Shown: positions 25,886 to 35,463, counted from the stretch's first letter. The stretch is DNA of 64,000 bases from Caballeronia sp. dw_19 (GCF_018449515.1 NZ_JAAVUQ010000020.1:1-64000), one strand, 5' to 3'. Notes: generated by a model from the sequence alone, not told the origin. Made by a program: numbers and translations.

Positions 25886-25985
25886 GCGAATCAAGCGAAT
25901 CACCCGCGTCTGAGCGCTCGACAAAGCGCGATTGCGCCCGCGCGTATATGCTCGGTTTCCCCGCGATGCATCCTGGAGAAACCGC

Positions 25986-27026
25986 ATGACCTCAGCTACC
26001 GCTCGACAAATCGTGTTGGCCTCGCGTCCCACGGGCGGCCGTGCCGCACTCTCTGATTTTCGCCTCGAAGAAGTGCCCATGCCCGTGCCCGGTGAAGGGC
26101 AGGTGTTGCTGCGCATCGACTATCTATCGCTTGATCCGTACATGCGCGGCCGCATGAACGAAGCACGTTCTTACGCGAAACCCGCACAGATCGGCGAGGC
26201 CATGCCCGGCGAGAGCGTGGCGACGGTAATCGAATCAAATAACACAACGCTCCCGGTCGGCGCCCAGGTACTCGTGAACGCGGGCTGGGTCAGTCACGCG
26301 GTGGCCGATGCCCGCAACCTGAGTCCATTATCCGCAGAGGGTATTGCAACGCGCGCTTATCTGGGCGTGCTCGGCATGCCGGGTTTCACGGCATATGCCG
26401 GCATGGCGGCGATCGGCAAACCTAAGCCTGGCGAGACGGTCGTGGTCGGTGCGGCAAGCGGCCCTGTGGGCTCGCTCGTGGGTCAGCTTGGCAAGATCGC
26501 TGGCGCCCGCGTCGTGGGCATTGCCGGCGGCGCGAAGAAGTGCAGCTATGTGGTGGACGAACTTGGCTTCGATGCCGCCATTGACCATCGCGCGCCCGAC
26601 TTCGCCAACCAGTTGGCGAATGCATGTCCCAAGGGTATCGACGTATATTTCGAGAACATTGGCGGCGCGGTGTGGAAGGCTGTGCTGCCTTTGCTCAATC
26701 AATACGGCCGTGTGCCCGTCTGCGGATTGATGGCGCAGACGTCGGGCAACAACGCTGACGCCGACGATGGCCTCGCCGCGACCATGCGCGCGATTCTTAC
26801 GCGCAGCCTGACGGTGCGCGGTTATATCAACTACGAGTTCCTGCCTGGGTATCGGGATGCTTTCCTGCTCGATGTCGGCGGCTTTTTGCGTGCCGGTCAG
26901 GTGAAGCATCTGGAGGATGTCACCGTGGGATTGGAGAACGCACCGCAAGCGTTCCTCGATATGATCGATGGCCGTAATTTCGGCAAGGTGCTGGTGCGGG
27001 TGGCTGAGGAAGCGAACGTCGGATGA
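25986..27026 (+). CDS. NADP-dependent zinc-less MDR oxidoreductase
   Basis: 346 residues from the ATG at 25986, which has a CTGGAG site. The start IVLASRPTGGRAALSDFRLE, then YLSLDPYMRGRM and the nucleotide-binding VVVGAASGPVGSLVGQLGKI are typical of the leukotriene-B4 dehydrogenase/2-alkenal reductase (CurA-like) branch. Zinc ligands are absent, as expected. It should reduce alpha,beta-unsaturated carbonyl compounds with NADPH. It follows the PfkB gene by 100 bases and may have its own promoter. Confidence 0.9.
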   Translation: MTSATARQIVLASRPTGGRAALSDFRLEEVPMPVPGEGQVLLRIDYLSLDPYMRGRMNEARSYAKPAQIGEAMPGESVATVIESNNTTLPVGAQVLVNAGWVSHAVADARNLSPLSAEGIATRAYLGVLGMPGFTAYAGMAAIGKPKPGETVVVGAASGPVGSLVGQLGKIAGARVVGIAGGAKKCSYVVDELGFDAAIDHRAPDFANQLANACPKGIDVYFENIGGAVWKAVLPLLNQYGRVPVCGLMAQTSGNNADADDGLAATMRAILTRSLTVRGYINYEFLPGYRDAFLLDVGGFLRAGQVKHLEDVTVGLENAPQAFLDMIDGRNFGKVLVRVAEEANVG

Positions 27027-27080
27027 GGAAGTTCTCAAACTCATAATCCGGCGGCGGTCCGCTCCATCGCACTTCCCCAC

Positions 27081-27671
27081 TTAATCTTTCGGGTTCACCA
27101 GCGAGGTCAGAACGTGATCCGCCCATTGCCCGTCGATCTTGAGATACGCCTTGGCCAGCCCTTCATGCTCGAATCCGAGGCTGGCCAGCAGACGCCCGCT
27201 GCGATCATTCTCCGGCCGATAACTCGCCATGACACGATGCAGCCGGTATGCATCGAAGATAAAACCCAGCGCCGCAGCGAGCGCCTCGCGCATCAGCCCG
27301 CGCCCCTCGTAATGCTCGTCGATCGAATAGCCGAGATGACACGCCTGAAACGGCCCGCGCACGATATTCGTGAAGTGGCAGTCGCCAATCAGCACGTTGC
27401 GGCGTTCGCTCGCGAAAATCAACAGATGCAGCGCAGTGCCGGCGGCCATCGCGTTTTCCATTAACGCCATGCGTTCATTCGCGGCTTGCATTGTGAAGAA
27501 GGAGTCTTCTCGCAACGGCTCCCAGCGGTCGAGGTGCGCGCGATTGCCGAGCCGGTAGATCAGCAGCGCGCCGGTGTACTGGCTGCTGGCCGGACGCAGC
27601 ACGACACGCTCCGTTTTCAAGCCCTCCGGCGGGAATTGCGCCGTGGTGCGGTGCTCGGCTTCGATTGCCAT
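27081..27671 (-). CDS. GNAT-family N-acetyltransferase (RimJ/RimL-like)
   Basis: 196 residues. The start LKTERVVLRPASSQYTGALL, the middle LGYSIDEHYEGRGLMREALA (acetyl-CoA binding, Q/R-x-x-G-x-G/A variant) and the late SYRPENDRSGRLLASLGFEH follow the Acetyltransf_3 pattern of RimJ/RimL enzymes that acetylate N-termini. Whether it acts on a ribosomal protein is not shown. It converges with the upstream oxidoreductase gene. Confidence 0.88.
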   Translation of the reverse strand: MAIEAEHRTTAQFPPEGLKTERVVLRPASSQYTGALLIYRLGNRAHLDRWEPLREDSFFTMQAANERMALMENAMAAGTALHLLIFASERRNVLIGDCHFTNIVRGPFQACHLGYSIDEHYEGRGLMREALAAALGFIFDAYRLHRVMASYRPENDRSGRLLASLGFEHEGLAKAYLKIDGQWADHVLTSLVNPKD

Positions 27672-27901
27672 AGGCGTTAACTACCCCTTCCTGATCGTGT
27701 TCAACGGCAATGCAACGACGAGACAACGACAATACAGCGACGAATTAACGCCAGCTTTTCGTATGATGAAAAGAGGCAATAATTCCCTAAGCAGTGCGTT
27801 GGACGGTGTCGTTTTCCGTCACCGGCACCTAATTTGGACTGGCAAAAGATAGGTGAAAACCCTTATAATTCCCAAAGTGAAAGATTCAAGGAACTTTGGA
27901 A

Positions 27902-28105
27902 ATGCCCCACCGTTTTATGATCGTCGAGCGCATCGCTTTCGCGTTACTGACCTTGTCCGCCGTTGCAGATGCTGGCTTTATCAGCTACGAAAAGAGCCCG
28001 AACTTCAGGGATAACATCCATGAAATCGTTCGTGTGAGCAAAGAGGTTTCGCTCATGTATCCCGCGACCGGCAACGACCCGTGGATGCCGCTGGCTTCCA
28101 ACTAA
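27902..28105 (+). CDS. Small hypothetical protein with N-terminal hydrophobic segment
   Basis: 67 residues from the ATG at 27902 with an AAGGA site at about 27887. A perfect TATAAT lies at 27864-27869. The start MPHRFMIVERIAFALLTLSA has a hydrophobic stretch that could be a signal peptide or membrane anchor; the rest (ISYEKSPNFRDNIHEIVRVS) is soluble and has no recognised family. A good ribosome site and promoter element support expression. Confidence 0.55.
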   Translation: MPHRFMIVERIAFALLTLSAVADAGFISYEKSPNFRDNIHEIVRVSKEVSLMYPATGNDPWMPLASN

Positions 28106-28164
28106 CGCGGTGAGAAAGCGCTCAAGCTGAAGTGTAATTCGCGCGTATCTTGCAGCGGAGCGCT

Positions 28165-29067
28165 TCACGCGGAGCTTTTTACGCCGAGCGCCTCTTGCAC
28201 GAAATCGAGAAAGACCCGCACTCGCGGCGACAAATGCCGCCGGTTCGCAAACACCGCATATAACTCGATTTCATCGCAGTGATAGGGCGCAAGGCACTCA
28301 ATCAGCCTGCCCGCGCGCAAATCGTCTTCTATGTCCCACAGCGCCTTCAGCGCAAGGCCGCGGCCTTTGAGCGCCCAGTCGTGAAGCACTTCGCCGCTCG
28401 CGGTCGAGAGTGTGCCGCGGACCTGAATCTCGCGGTGCCGGCCGTCTTCCACGAATAACCATCTGTCGAAAACGCGCTGCCCGCGCACGAGCCGCAGGCA
28501 ATCGTGCGTGGCGAGATCGGTCAGCGTTACCGGCATTCCGTGCCGCGCCAGATACTCCGGCGCCGCGCACACAATGCGCCGGCTCGACAACAGTTTCTTC
28601 GCAATCACGCCGGTATCCGCGGGCAAGCCGATACGCAATGCCACGTCGAGATTGTCGTCGATCACATCCAGCCCGATATCGGACAACACGAGCCGCACCT
28701 CGACCTCCGGATACCGGTCCGAGAATGCTTCAATCAGCGGCGCGATCTGCTTGCGCCCAATTTCCGACGGCGCGCCGATGCACAACAAACCCTGCGGCAC
28801 GCGCGCCTGAGCGCTGATCTCGGCCTCGGCGTCGTCGACGGCATGCAGGATGGCCACTGCGCGTTCATGAAACAGCGCGCCTTCCACCGTCAGGTCGAAG
28901 CGCCGCGACGTCCGCGTGACGAGACGCACGCCCAGGCGCTTTTCCAGCGCGGCCAGCCGCCGGCTCATGGCGGCGGTCGAGCCGTCGGTCCGGCGCGCTG
29001 CCGCCGAGAGGCTGCCGGCGTCCACCATCTGCGCGAACAGGCGCAGGTCGTTGATTTCATCGGGCAT
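28165..29067 (-). CDS. LysR-family transcriptional regulator
   Basis: 300 residues from the ATG at 29067; an upstream extension of the frame lacks similarity. The DNA-binding region NDLRLFAQMVDAGSLSAAAR, RTDGSTAAMSRRLAALEKRL and the effector region (VLSDIGLDVIDDNLDVALRI) match the DmlR/CrgA-like group. It diverges from an alcohol dehydrogenase/quinone reductase-type gene 121 bases away, its probable target. The effector is unknown. Confidence 0.92.
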   Translation of the reverse strand: MPDEINDLRLFAQMVDAGSLSAAARRTDGSTAAMSRRLAALEKRLGVRLVTRTSRRFDLTVEGALFHERAVAILHAVDDAEAEISAQARVPQGLLCIGAPSEIGRKQIAPLIEAFSDRYPEVEVRLVLSDIGLDVIDDNLDVALRIGLPADTGVIAKKLLSSRRIVCAAPEYLARHGMPVTLTDLATHDCLRLVRGQRVFDRWLFVEDGRHREIQVRGTLSTASGEVLHDWALKGRGLALKALWDIEDDLRAGRLIECLAPYHCDEIELYAVFANRRHLSPRVRVFLDFVQEALGVKSSA

Positions 29068-29188
29068 CGATTGGGTCCATCTTGATTCCGTCCATCTTTC
29101 CACTTGACGCAACGATTCTATGCGGATGGACGCCTTTTCGCCACGCGCGCCGGGGGCAATAATGCGGGCATGACAACGGAGGAACATC

Positions 29189-30154
29189 ATGAAAGCACTG
29201 CGTTTCAACCAGCACGGCGATCCATCGGTCCTGATTACCAGCGATTTGCCCGCGCCTGCGCCTTCCGGGGATGAAGCCGTCGTACAGGTCTTCGCGGCAT
29301 CGATCAATCCAAGCGACGTAAAGAACGTGCAAGGGCGCATGAGCCAGACGACGCTGCCGCGTACGCCCGGCCGCGACTATTCCGGCGTGGTCATCGCAGG
29401 TCCTGCCGAGTGGCTGGGCGCGGAGGTCTGGGGCTCGGGCGGCGACGTGGGTTTCACGCGCGACGGCACGCATGCTGAACAGGTCGTGGTGCCGGTTGCA
29501 AGCCTGCGTCGCAAACCGGTCAATCTGACGTTCGAGGAGGCATCGGCGATCGGCGTGAATTTCATCACCGCGTGGTGCGCCGTGGTGGAAGCCGCGCAAT
29601 TGCAGGCCGGCGAGAGCATCGCGATCATCGGGCTCGGCGGCGTGGGCGGGGCGGCCTCGCAGATCGCGAAACGTATTGGCGCGAAGGTAGTGGGCGTGGG
29701 GCGCGGCGCGGCCGCGACGAGTCCCTACGTCGATGCAATGGTGGACTCGCAAGCCCCCGATGCCATCGCACGCATTCGTGAAGCAACGAACGGCGGTGCG
29801 GCTGTCGTATTCGATACCGTCGGCGGATCGATGTTCGAAACGGCCTTGCACATGCTGAAAGTGGGCGGACGGCTGGTGGAGATATCGGCGTCGGATCGTC
29901 GCGAAGTCACCTTCAACCTCGCGGATTTCTATCATAACGAGAGCCGCCTGATTGGCGTCGATACATTGAAGCGCGATCTGGTAGCGTCCGCGCAGATGCT
30001 GGAGGCGCTGCGTCCGGGCTTCGAAGACGGCAGCTACAAAGCGCCGGCCATCGCGCGCACCTTCGTGCTGGAAGATGCGCAAGCCGCCTTCCGGGCGGTG
30101 GCGGAGGGGACGAAAGGCCGCGTGGTGCTGACACCGCACACGAAGCGGATCTGA
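29189..30154 (+). CDS. Zinc-less alcohol dehydrogenase-like quinone oxidoreductase
   Basis: 321 residues. The GroES-like half has VFAASINPSDVKNVQGRM and TPGRDYSGVV; the Rossmann half has IAIIGLGGVGGAASQIAKRI. The structural and catalytic zinc cysteines are missing, so this is a quinone reductase/zeta-crystallin-like NADPH oxidoreductase. A divergent LysR is the likely regulator. The next gene, an exporter, starts four bases after its stop, so the two are probably co-transcribed. Confidence 0.9.
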   Translation: MKALRFNQHGDPSVLITSDLPAPAPSGDEAVVQVFAASINPSDVKNVQGRMSQTTLPRTPGRDYSGVVIAGPAEWLGAEVWGSGGDVGFTRDGTHAEQVVVPVASLRRKPVNLTFEEASAIGVNFITAWCAVVEAAQLQAGESIAIIGLGGVGGAASQIAKRIGAKVVGVGRGAAATSPYVDAMVDSQAPDAIARIREATNGGAAVVFDTVGGSMFETALHMLKVGGRLVEISASDRREVTFNLADFYHNESRLIGVDTLKRDLVASAQMLEALRPGFEDGSYKAPAIARTFVLEDAQAAFRAVAEGTKGRVVLTPHTKRI

Positions 30155-30158
30155 CGAC

Positions 30159-31409
30159 GTGACACAACGCTGGCGGCTGGCGCCGCAATCCATCCTGTTC
30201 GCTGTTTTTCTAGGCGCGTTGGCCGCGTTGCCGCCCATTTCCATCGATATGGCGTTGCCCGCGCTTGGCAATATAGCGAACGCATTGGACGCAAGTGCGA
30301 GTCAGGCCGGACTCACGCTGAGTCTCTTCATGGCGGGTTTCGCGGTCGGGCCGATCGCATACGGCCCTCTTTCCGATGCGCGTGGCCGCAAGCCTACGCT
30401 GCTGCTCGGCCTTGCCTTGTTCACCGTGGGCGGGATTGTTTCGGCGCTGGCGCCGGGCATTGCCGTGTTGCTCGGCGCCCGGCTGGTGCAGGGCATTGGC
30501 GCGGGCGCGGGGATGACGATTGCGCTTGCGATCGTCCGCGACCTGTTCGAAGGCAACGCGATGCAGCACCGGCTCGCGGCCATCACCGTGGTCGCGAACG
30601 TAGCGCCGATTGTGGCGCCTTCAATTGGCGTTGGATTGCTGGCGGCGATTGAATGGCGAGGAATATATGGCGTCATGGCCGCCTGCGGATTGCTGGCGGC
30701 GCTTGCTACGTGGGCTGGCCTGACGGAATCGGCGCCGCAGCAGAGCGGGGGCTTCGCCCTGTCCGGACTTCGCGATGGATATCGACGCGCGCTGACGCAT
30801 CGCGCGGTGATTGGGCATATTCTCATCAACGGCTTTGGGTTCGGCTGGATGTTCGCGTATGTGGCGGGTTCGCCGCTTGTGCTGCTGCATATCCTGCATG
30901 TCCGGCCGATCATCTACGCCGCGATGTTCGCGATGACCGGCGCGGGCATTGTCGCGGGTGCAACGGTGAACGGTTTCATCGCGGCGGGCGGTGTCGAATC
31001 GCGGCGCATTCTTGCCACTGCCATTTGCACGACGCTGGCCGCAACTTTCGGTTTGATTGCACTGAGCGTGTTGCATCAAGCCTCGTTGCCGACTGTCATG
31101 CCCTTGCTCGTGGTGAGTACTTTTTGCTTCGGGCTTGCTGCGCCCAGTGCCGCACGCGGCGCGCTCGATCCCATTCCAGAGTTGGCGGGCGTGGCGGGCG
31201 GCTTGCTGACATCTATACAGATGCTGTGCGGCGCGGCGTCGAGTTCATTCGTGGCGCTGCTGTTTCCTATACTCGGCATCTTCGCGATGAGCGGCGTGAT
31301 GGCTGCCTGCGCGTTGCTCGCTGGAATGGTCTGGATCTGGCTCGGGAAGCGAGATGGAATCGAATCACCCTCAGCCGATGTCGATGCAAATTCGACCTCG
31401 CCGGTTTGA
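30159..31409 (+). CDS. Bcr/CflA-family MFS drug exporter
   Basis: 416 residues with 12 predicted helices; GTG start four bases after the oxidoreductase stop. GFAVGPIAYGPLSDARGRKP is MFS motif A and LGARLVQGIGAGAGMTIALA the motif-C-like helix of 12-helix drug:H+ antiporters of the Bcr/CflA group. It would export small hydrophobic compounds across the inner membrane. Operon partnership with an NADPH oxidoreductase and control by a divergent LysR suggest an inducible detoxification unit. Confidence 0.9.
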   Translation: MTQRWRLAPQSILFAVFLGALAALPPISIDMALPALGNIANALDASASQAGLTLSLFMAGFAVGPIAYGPLSDARGRKPTLLLGLALFTVGGIVSALAPGIAVLLGARLVQGIGAGAGMTIALAIVRDLFEGNAMQHRLAAITVVANVAPIVAPSIGVGLLAAIEWRGIYGVMAACGLLAALATWAGLTESAPQQSGGFALSGLRDGYRRALTHRAVIGHILINGFGFGWMFAYVAGSPLVLLHILHVRPIIYAAMFAMTGAGIVAGATVNGFIAAGGVESRRILATAICTTLAATFGLIALSVLHQASLPTVMPLLVVSTFCFGLAAPSAARGALDPIPELAGVAGGLLTSIQMLCGAASSSFVALLFPILGIFAMSGVMAACALLAGMVWIWLGKRDGIESPSADVDANSTSPV

Positions 31410-31675
31410 ACGTCGTGAAACATGCGGCGGATTGGTAGCTGCATCGATTGTCAAACAACGTTATGTACTGGCGCTGAATTTCATGCAGTGGAATAAACGA
31501 GGTACAGGGTCCGGCTTTGTGTACTAATCGAAGGAATCCTGCACACAGAAAAATTGTGTGGCTGCCGTCATTTTTTCTTTGGGATCGTGTCAACACACTT
31601 CGGGGTGAGACGTTAAACGGGTACACGCGACGTCGTCGCCGCGTAGTCGACATCAACCTCAAGGATCTCACTGCC

Positions 31676-31885
31676 ATGAAAAAGCAACTCGTTGCCGCGA
31701 CGCTTGTCGCTTTGTTCTCCGCTGGCGCATTCGCACAAGCTTCGGCACCGGCTCCGGCTCCTGCCGCTGCGACGGCTGCCGATGCAGCACCGGCTAGCGC
31801 CACGCACAAGACCAAGAAGCATCATCACAAGAAGCACAAGCATGCAGCAGCGACGACGATCCCGTCGTCGGCACCGAAGCCCTAA
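31676..31885 (+). CDS. Small secreted His/Lys-rich protein
   Basis: 69 residues starting MKKQLVAATLVALFSAGAFA, a standard Sec signal cleaved after AFA. The mature part is a Pro/Ala-rich stretch, then KTKKHHHKKHKH, then AATTIPSSAPKP. The basic His-Lys cluster resembles acid-shock or metal-binding peptides, but no homologous domain is certain. An AAGGA site lies ten bases before the ATG. A strong terminator follows, so it is a free-standing transcription unit. Confidence 0.7.
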   Translation: MKKQLVAATLVALFSAGAFAQASAPAPAPAAATAADAAPASATHKTKKHHHKKHKHAAATTIPSSAPKP

Positions 31886-31922
31886 GCTGTATCAAGTTTT
31901 AAGCTTCAAGTTTTAGCGTTTT

Positions 31923-31957
31923 CGAGAAGGGCCCCGATCCAGTCGGGGCCCTTCTCG
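31923..31957 (+). terminator. Rho-independent terminator
   Basis: A perfect 15-bp stem CGAGAAGGGCCCCGA / TCGGGGCCCTTCTCG with a five-base loop, followed by TTTG. It ends the small His/Lys-rich protein gene and separates it from prfC. Confidence 0.9.
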
Positions 31958-32090
31958 TTTGTGCCGGCAGGCAGGCCCCGGCACGAGCAGACCCCCCCTC
32001 GTGTATCATCCACACCACGCGGCTTTTTCGGGCCATTTTTCGGGCCACCTCCCGCCCGAATGCTCAACCCCACAGCTCTCTCCAGTACCG

Positions 32091-33692
32091 ATGTCACTCT
32101 CCGAACTCAAACGGCGCCGCACCTTCGCGGTCATTTCCCACCCTGATGCGGGCAAGACCACGCTGACCGAAAAGCTGCTGCTGTTTTCGGGCGCGATCCA
32201 GATTGCAGGTACCGTGAAGGGGCGCAAGAGCAGCCGCTATGCGACATCGGACTGGATGGAAATCGAAAAGCAGCGTGGCATTTCGGTCGCGAGTTCGGTC
32301 ATGCAGTTCGAATACGGCGATTGCGTCATCAACCTGCTTGATACGCCGGGACACGAAGACTTCTCCGAAGATACGTATCGCGTGCTGACGGCGGTGGATG
32401 CCGCCGTGATGGTGATTGACGGCGCCAACGGCGTTGAAGCGCAGACGCTCAAGCTGCTTGAAGTCTGCCGCAGCCGCCGCACGCCGATCCTTACGTTCAT
32501 CAACAAGCTCGACCGCGAAGTGCGTCAACCGCTCGACCTGCTCGATGAAATTGAGCAGCACCTGGGTGTGGCCGCTGTGCCGTTCACCTGGCCTATTGGC
32601 ATGGGCAAGGAATTCCAGGGCGTCTACGACATTGCGCACGATCAGGTGCGAGTATTCCGCGCTGGTCAGGATACCGCCGGCGGCGCGGTCGAAACCGTGC
32701 GTGCGCTCGACGATGCCGACGGTGAGCGTCGCTTTGGCCCGAGCTGGGCGCGTGCGAAAGAAGAAATCGATTTGATCACGGGCGCGACGCCCGCGTTCGA
32801 TCGCGCTGCGTTTCTGGCAGGCGAACAGTCGCCGGTGTTGTTTGGATCGGCGATCAACAACTTCGGCGTGAAGGAAATTCTCGACGCGCTCGTCGAGCTT
32901 GCACCGCCGCCGTCCATGCGTATGTCCGTGCAACGTCCGGTGTTGCCGGAAGAGCCGCGCTTTACCGGCGTGGTGTTCAAGGTGCAGGCGAACATGGATC
33001 TGGCGCACCGTGACCGCGTGGCGTTTATTCGCGTGTGTTCGGGACATTTCGAGCGCGGCATGGCGCTGAAGGTGACGCGCACCAACAAGACTTTCCGCGC
33101 GAATAACGTGGTGACGTTCCTGTCGCAACGCCGCGAGACCGTGAGTGAAGCGTTCCCTGGCGATATCATTGGCATTCCGAATCATGGCACGCTGAGCCTC
33201 GGTGATACATTGACTGAGGGCGAACTGTTGCAGTTCGTCGGGTTGCCGTTCTTTGCGCCGGAAATTTTCCAGACGGTGGAAGTGGTTGATCCGATCCGGG
33301 CGAAGCAGCTTGGTGAAGCGCTGCGGCAATTAGGCGATGAAGGTGCGATTCAGGTCTTCCGTCCGGTGCTTGGCGGGTCGACTATTCTGGGCGCTGTCGG
33401 GCAGCTTCAGTTTGAGGTGGTGTCGCATCGGTTGTCGGCGGAATATAAGGTGGATGTGCGGATCATGCCGGCGCGGTATCGGATGTCGCGGTGGGTTACG
33501 TGCGATGACGCCGCCGAATTGCGTCGGTTTACCGATGCGTATTCGGCTCGTATTGCGCTGGATGCGTCGAATGCGCCGACGTATCTCGCTTCGCATGTTT
33601 CCGAAATTGATGTGGCGAAGAAGGCGTGGCCGAAGATCGTTTTTAATGAGCTGCGCGAGCATTCCGGAGCGCCGTTTCAGAAGTCGATTTGA
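32091..33692 (+). CDS. prfC: Peptide chain release factor 3
   Basis: 533 residues from the ATG at 32091; the frame runs earlier but only this start gives the normal MSLSELKRRRTFAVISHPDA. It is a translational GTPase: G1 SHPDAGKTTL, G3 DTPGHEDFSEDT and G4 NKLDRE are all intact, followed by the RF3 domains II and III with the ending WPKIVFNELREHSGAP. It recycles RF1/RF2 from the ribosome after peptide release, in the cytosol. The C-terminus is complete although a repeat element starts about 24 bases after the stop. Confidence 0.97.
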   Translation: MSLSELKRRRTFAVISHPDAGKTTLTEKLLLFSGAIQIAGTVKGRKSSRYATSDWMEIEKQRGISVASSVMQFEYGDCVINLLDTPGHEDFSEDTYRVLTAVDAAVMVIDGANGVEAQTLKLLEVCRSRRTPILTFINKLDREVRQPLDLLDEIEQHLGVAAVPFTWPIGMGKEFQGVYDIAHDQVRVFRAGQDTAGGAVETVRALDDADGERRFGPSWARAKEEIDLITGATPAFDRAAFLAGEQSPVLFGSAINNFGVKEILDALVELAPPPSMRMSVQRPVLPEEPRFTGVVFKVQANMDLAHRDRVAFIRVCSGHFERGMALKVTRTNKTFRANNVVTFLSQRRETVSEAFPGDIIGIPNHGTLSLGDTLTEGELLQFVGLPFFAPEIFQTVEVVDPIRAKQLGEALRQLGDEGAIQVFRPVLGGSTILGAVGQLQFEVVSHRLSAEYKVDVRIMPARYRMSRWVTCDDAAELRRFTDAYSARIALDASNAPTYLASHVSEIDVAKKAWPKIVFNELREHSGAPFQKSI

Positions 33693-33715
33693 CGAAGGGT
33701 TGGGCGGGGGTGGTT

Positions 33716-34608
33716 TTGGGGTGGTGGTCGGGGTTGATGCTGGGTTGGTGCTTTCGGCCGTGGTGGTCTGCGAGAGTTGGATTTTCTCTTTATCACTATT
33801 AGCCACTGTGCGTGGCGGCACGTCATTTCCTGGTCCTTAGCGACAAAGAAACGAAGCAAAGAAAACGCTTTCAACCACGCTACCCTAAGTGTCCACAGCG
33901 TGCAGTTTTGATTCATAGGTGCCCCAAAAGCACGGTGCTCGCCAGAGCGAAGGATGTGTGAACCCCTCCTTCTCCGAACACGGATACCCACACGCTTCGC
34001 CACCAGTGATTGAACCTGCCTAAGGAGCACCCCGCGCTATCCGCGGAGAACCACCCTTCGAATTTGTCCGCAAGACGGACCACGTCGCTAACCCGCCAAG
34101 TAATAAAGCCCCAAAATATGTAAGGCCGCAATCGACGAAAATAACCGCGTAAGCACGCGGTCAGCTCACCAAAGACTGAAACACTAAACACGCATCGAGT
34201 TGCCAGGCACCAAGCTGTGATCCATGAATATGGCCGCACGAACCAGGCTGCTAACCCATCAAAAACCACGGTCGGCAGTACGCGTGAGGCCGCGCGAGTT
34301 CCTTGGCAATTGTGCTTGCCCGAGAGCGTACGGGGCGAAGCGTGTTCGTGTCAGGATTCGCGAGAAGGAGGGTTTCACACATCGGTGGCTCTGGCGAGCA
34401 CCGTGCTTTTGGGGCACCTATGAGTGAAAACTGCACGCTGTGGACACTTAGGGTAGCGTGGTTGAAAGCGTTTTCTTTGCTTCGTTTCTTTGTCGCTTTG
34501 GACAAAGAAATGACGTGCCGCCACGCACAGTGGCTAACAGTGATAAAGAGAAAATCCGACTCTCGCAGACCACCACGGCCGAAAGCACCAACCCAGCATC
34601 AACCCCGG
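33716..34608 (+). repeat. Long inverted-repeat element, copy 3
   Basis: Left arm about 33716-33974 and right arm about 34362-34608, inverted, with a 387-base spacer that is very close to that of copy 1. One 39-bp unit remains at each end. The hairpin is intact in the right arm, but in the left arm the first half has changed (TTTCCTGGTCCTTAGC instead of TTTCTTTGTCCAAAGC) while the second half is kept. Here the element lies between the ends of two converging intact genes, prfC and a solute-binding protein gene. Confidence 0.9.
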
Positions 34609-34650
34609 CGTTTAGCAACCTGACGGTACAAACCCAGCCCCGCAACAAAC

Positions 34651-35463
34651 TCAATCCATACTCTGTGCCATCTTCTGCGGCAATGGCACATGCAGCCACT
34701 TCTCGACAACACCGTTCAACTCGCCGTCTTTCTTCGCCTCGGTGAGGATCGCATCGACCTTCGCCATCAGCCTCGGCTCGTTCTTGTTCAACCCGACATG
34801 ACACGCCGACTCATGAATCACATACTTGAGCGCAGGTTTGTTCGGCGCCGACGCCGGCAAGGTCGCCGCAATCTTGTTAGCCACGAAGTCGCCCGTGCCC
34901 ACCAGCGGCACCTGACCCGCAAGGTACGCGGAGATCATGCCGCTGTTGTCCTCGAAACGCTTGATCGTGGTGGAGGGCGGCACGCTTTTCGTCAGCATCA
35001 AGTCTTCGAAGGTACCGCGAGCGACACCCACCGTCTTCCCCGCCATGTCCGCAGGGCCGTCAATTTTCATATTCGCGGGACCGTACACGCTATTGTTATA
35101 AGGCGAATACGACTGCGAGAAGTCGATGACCTTGTCGCGCTCCGCATCGCGGCCAAGCGTCGAAATGACCAGGTCGACCTTGTTCGTCTGCAAATACGGA
35201 ATGCGGTTCGCGCTCGTGACCGGCACCAGTTCCAGCTTGGCGCCGAGTTTCTTCGCAAGCAACCCGGACACGTCGATATCAAGCCCTTCCAGTTGCATGC
35301 TCGGACCGACCGATCCGAAAGGCGCAAAATCTTGCGGCACTGCCACGCGCAGCACGCCGCGTTTTTGGATGTCATCCAGCGCTTCCGCGTGGACCGGCGT
35401 CAAACGTGCGAACACGCTAAGCGCGACTACGCCAAGCGTCATCAACAACTTCGAAGTTTTCAT
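34651..35463 (-). CDS. Periplasmic amino-acid-type ABC solute-binding protein
   Basis: 270 residues: signal peptide MKTSKLLMTLGVVALSVFAR to VHA, then a family 3 binding protein (VLRVAVPQDFAPFGSV, LEGLDIDVSGLLAKKLGAKL, VDLVISTLGRDAERDKVIDF, MAGKTVGVARGTFEDL). It would bind an amino acid or similar ligand in the periplasm. No permease or ATPase gene lies next to it, so it must use a transporter encoded elsewhere or has lost it. The C-terminus is close to the third element copy but appears complete. Confidence 0.9.
   Translation of the reverse strand: MKTSKLLMTLGVVALSVFARLTPVHAEALDDIQKRGVLRVAVPQDFAPFGSVGPSMQLEGLDIDVSGLLAKKLGAKLELVPVTSANRIPYLQTNKVDLVISTLGRDAERDKVIDFSQSYSPYNNSVYGPANMKIDGPADMAGKTVGVARGTFEDLMLTKSVPPSTTIKRFEDNSGMISAYLAGQVPLVGTGDFVANKIAATLPASAPNKPALKYVIHESACHVGLNKNEPRLMAKVDAILTEAKKDGELNGVVEKWLHVPLPQKMAQSMD

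Noticed and set aside
28306..28817. Arg-rich frames opposite the LysR gene
   Set aside because: They are mirror frames of GC-rich coding DNA with no independent evidence.
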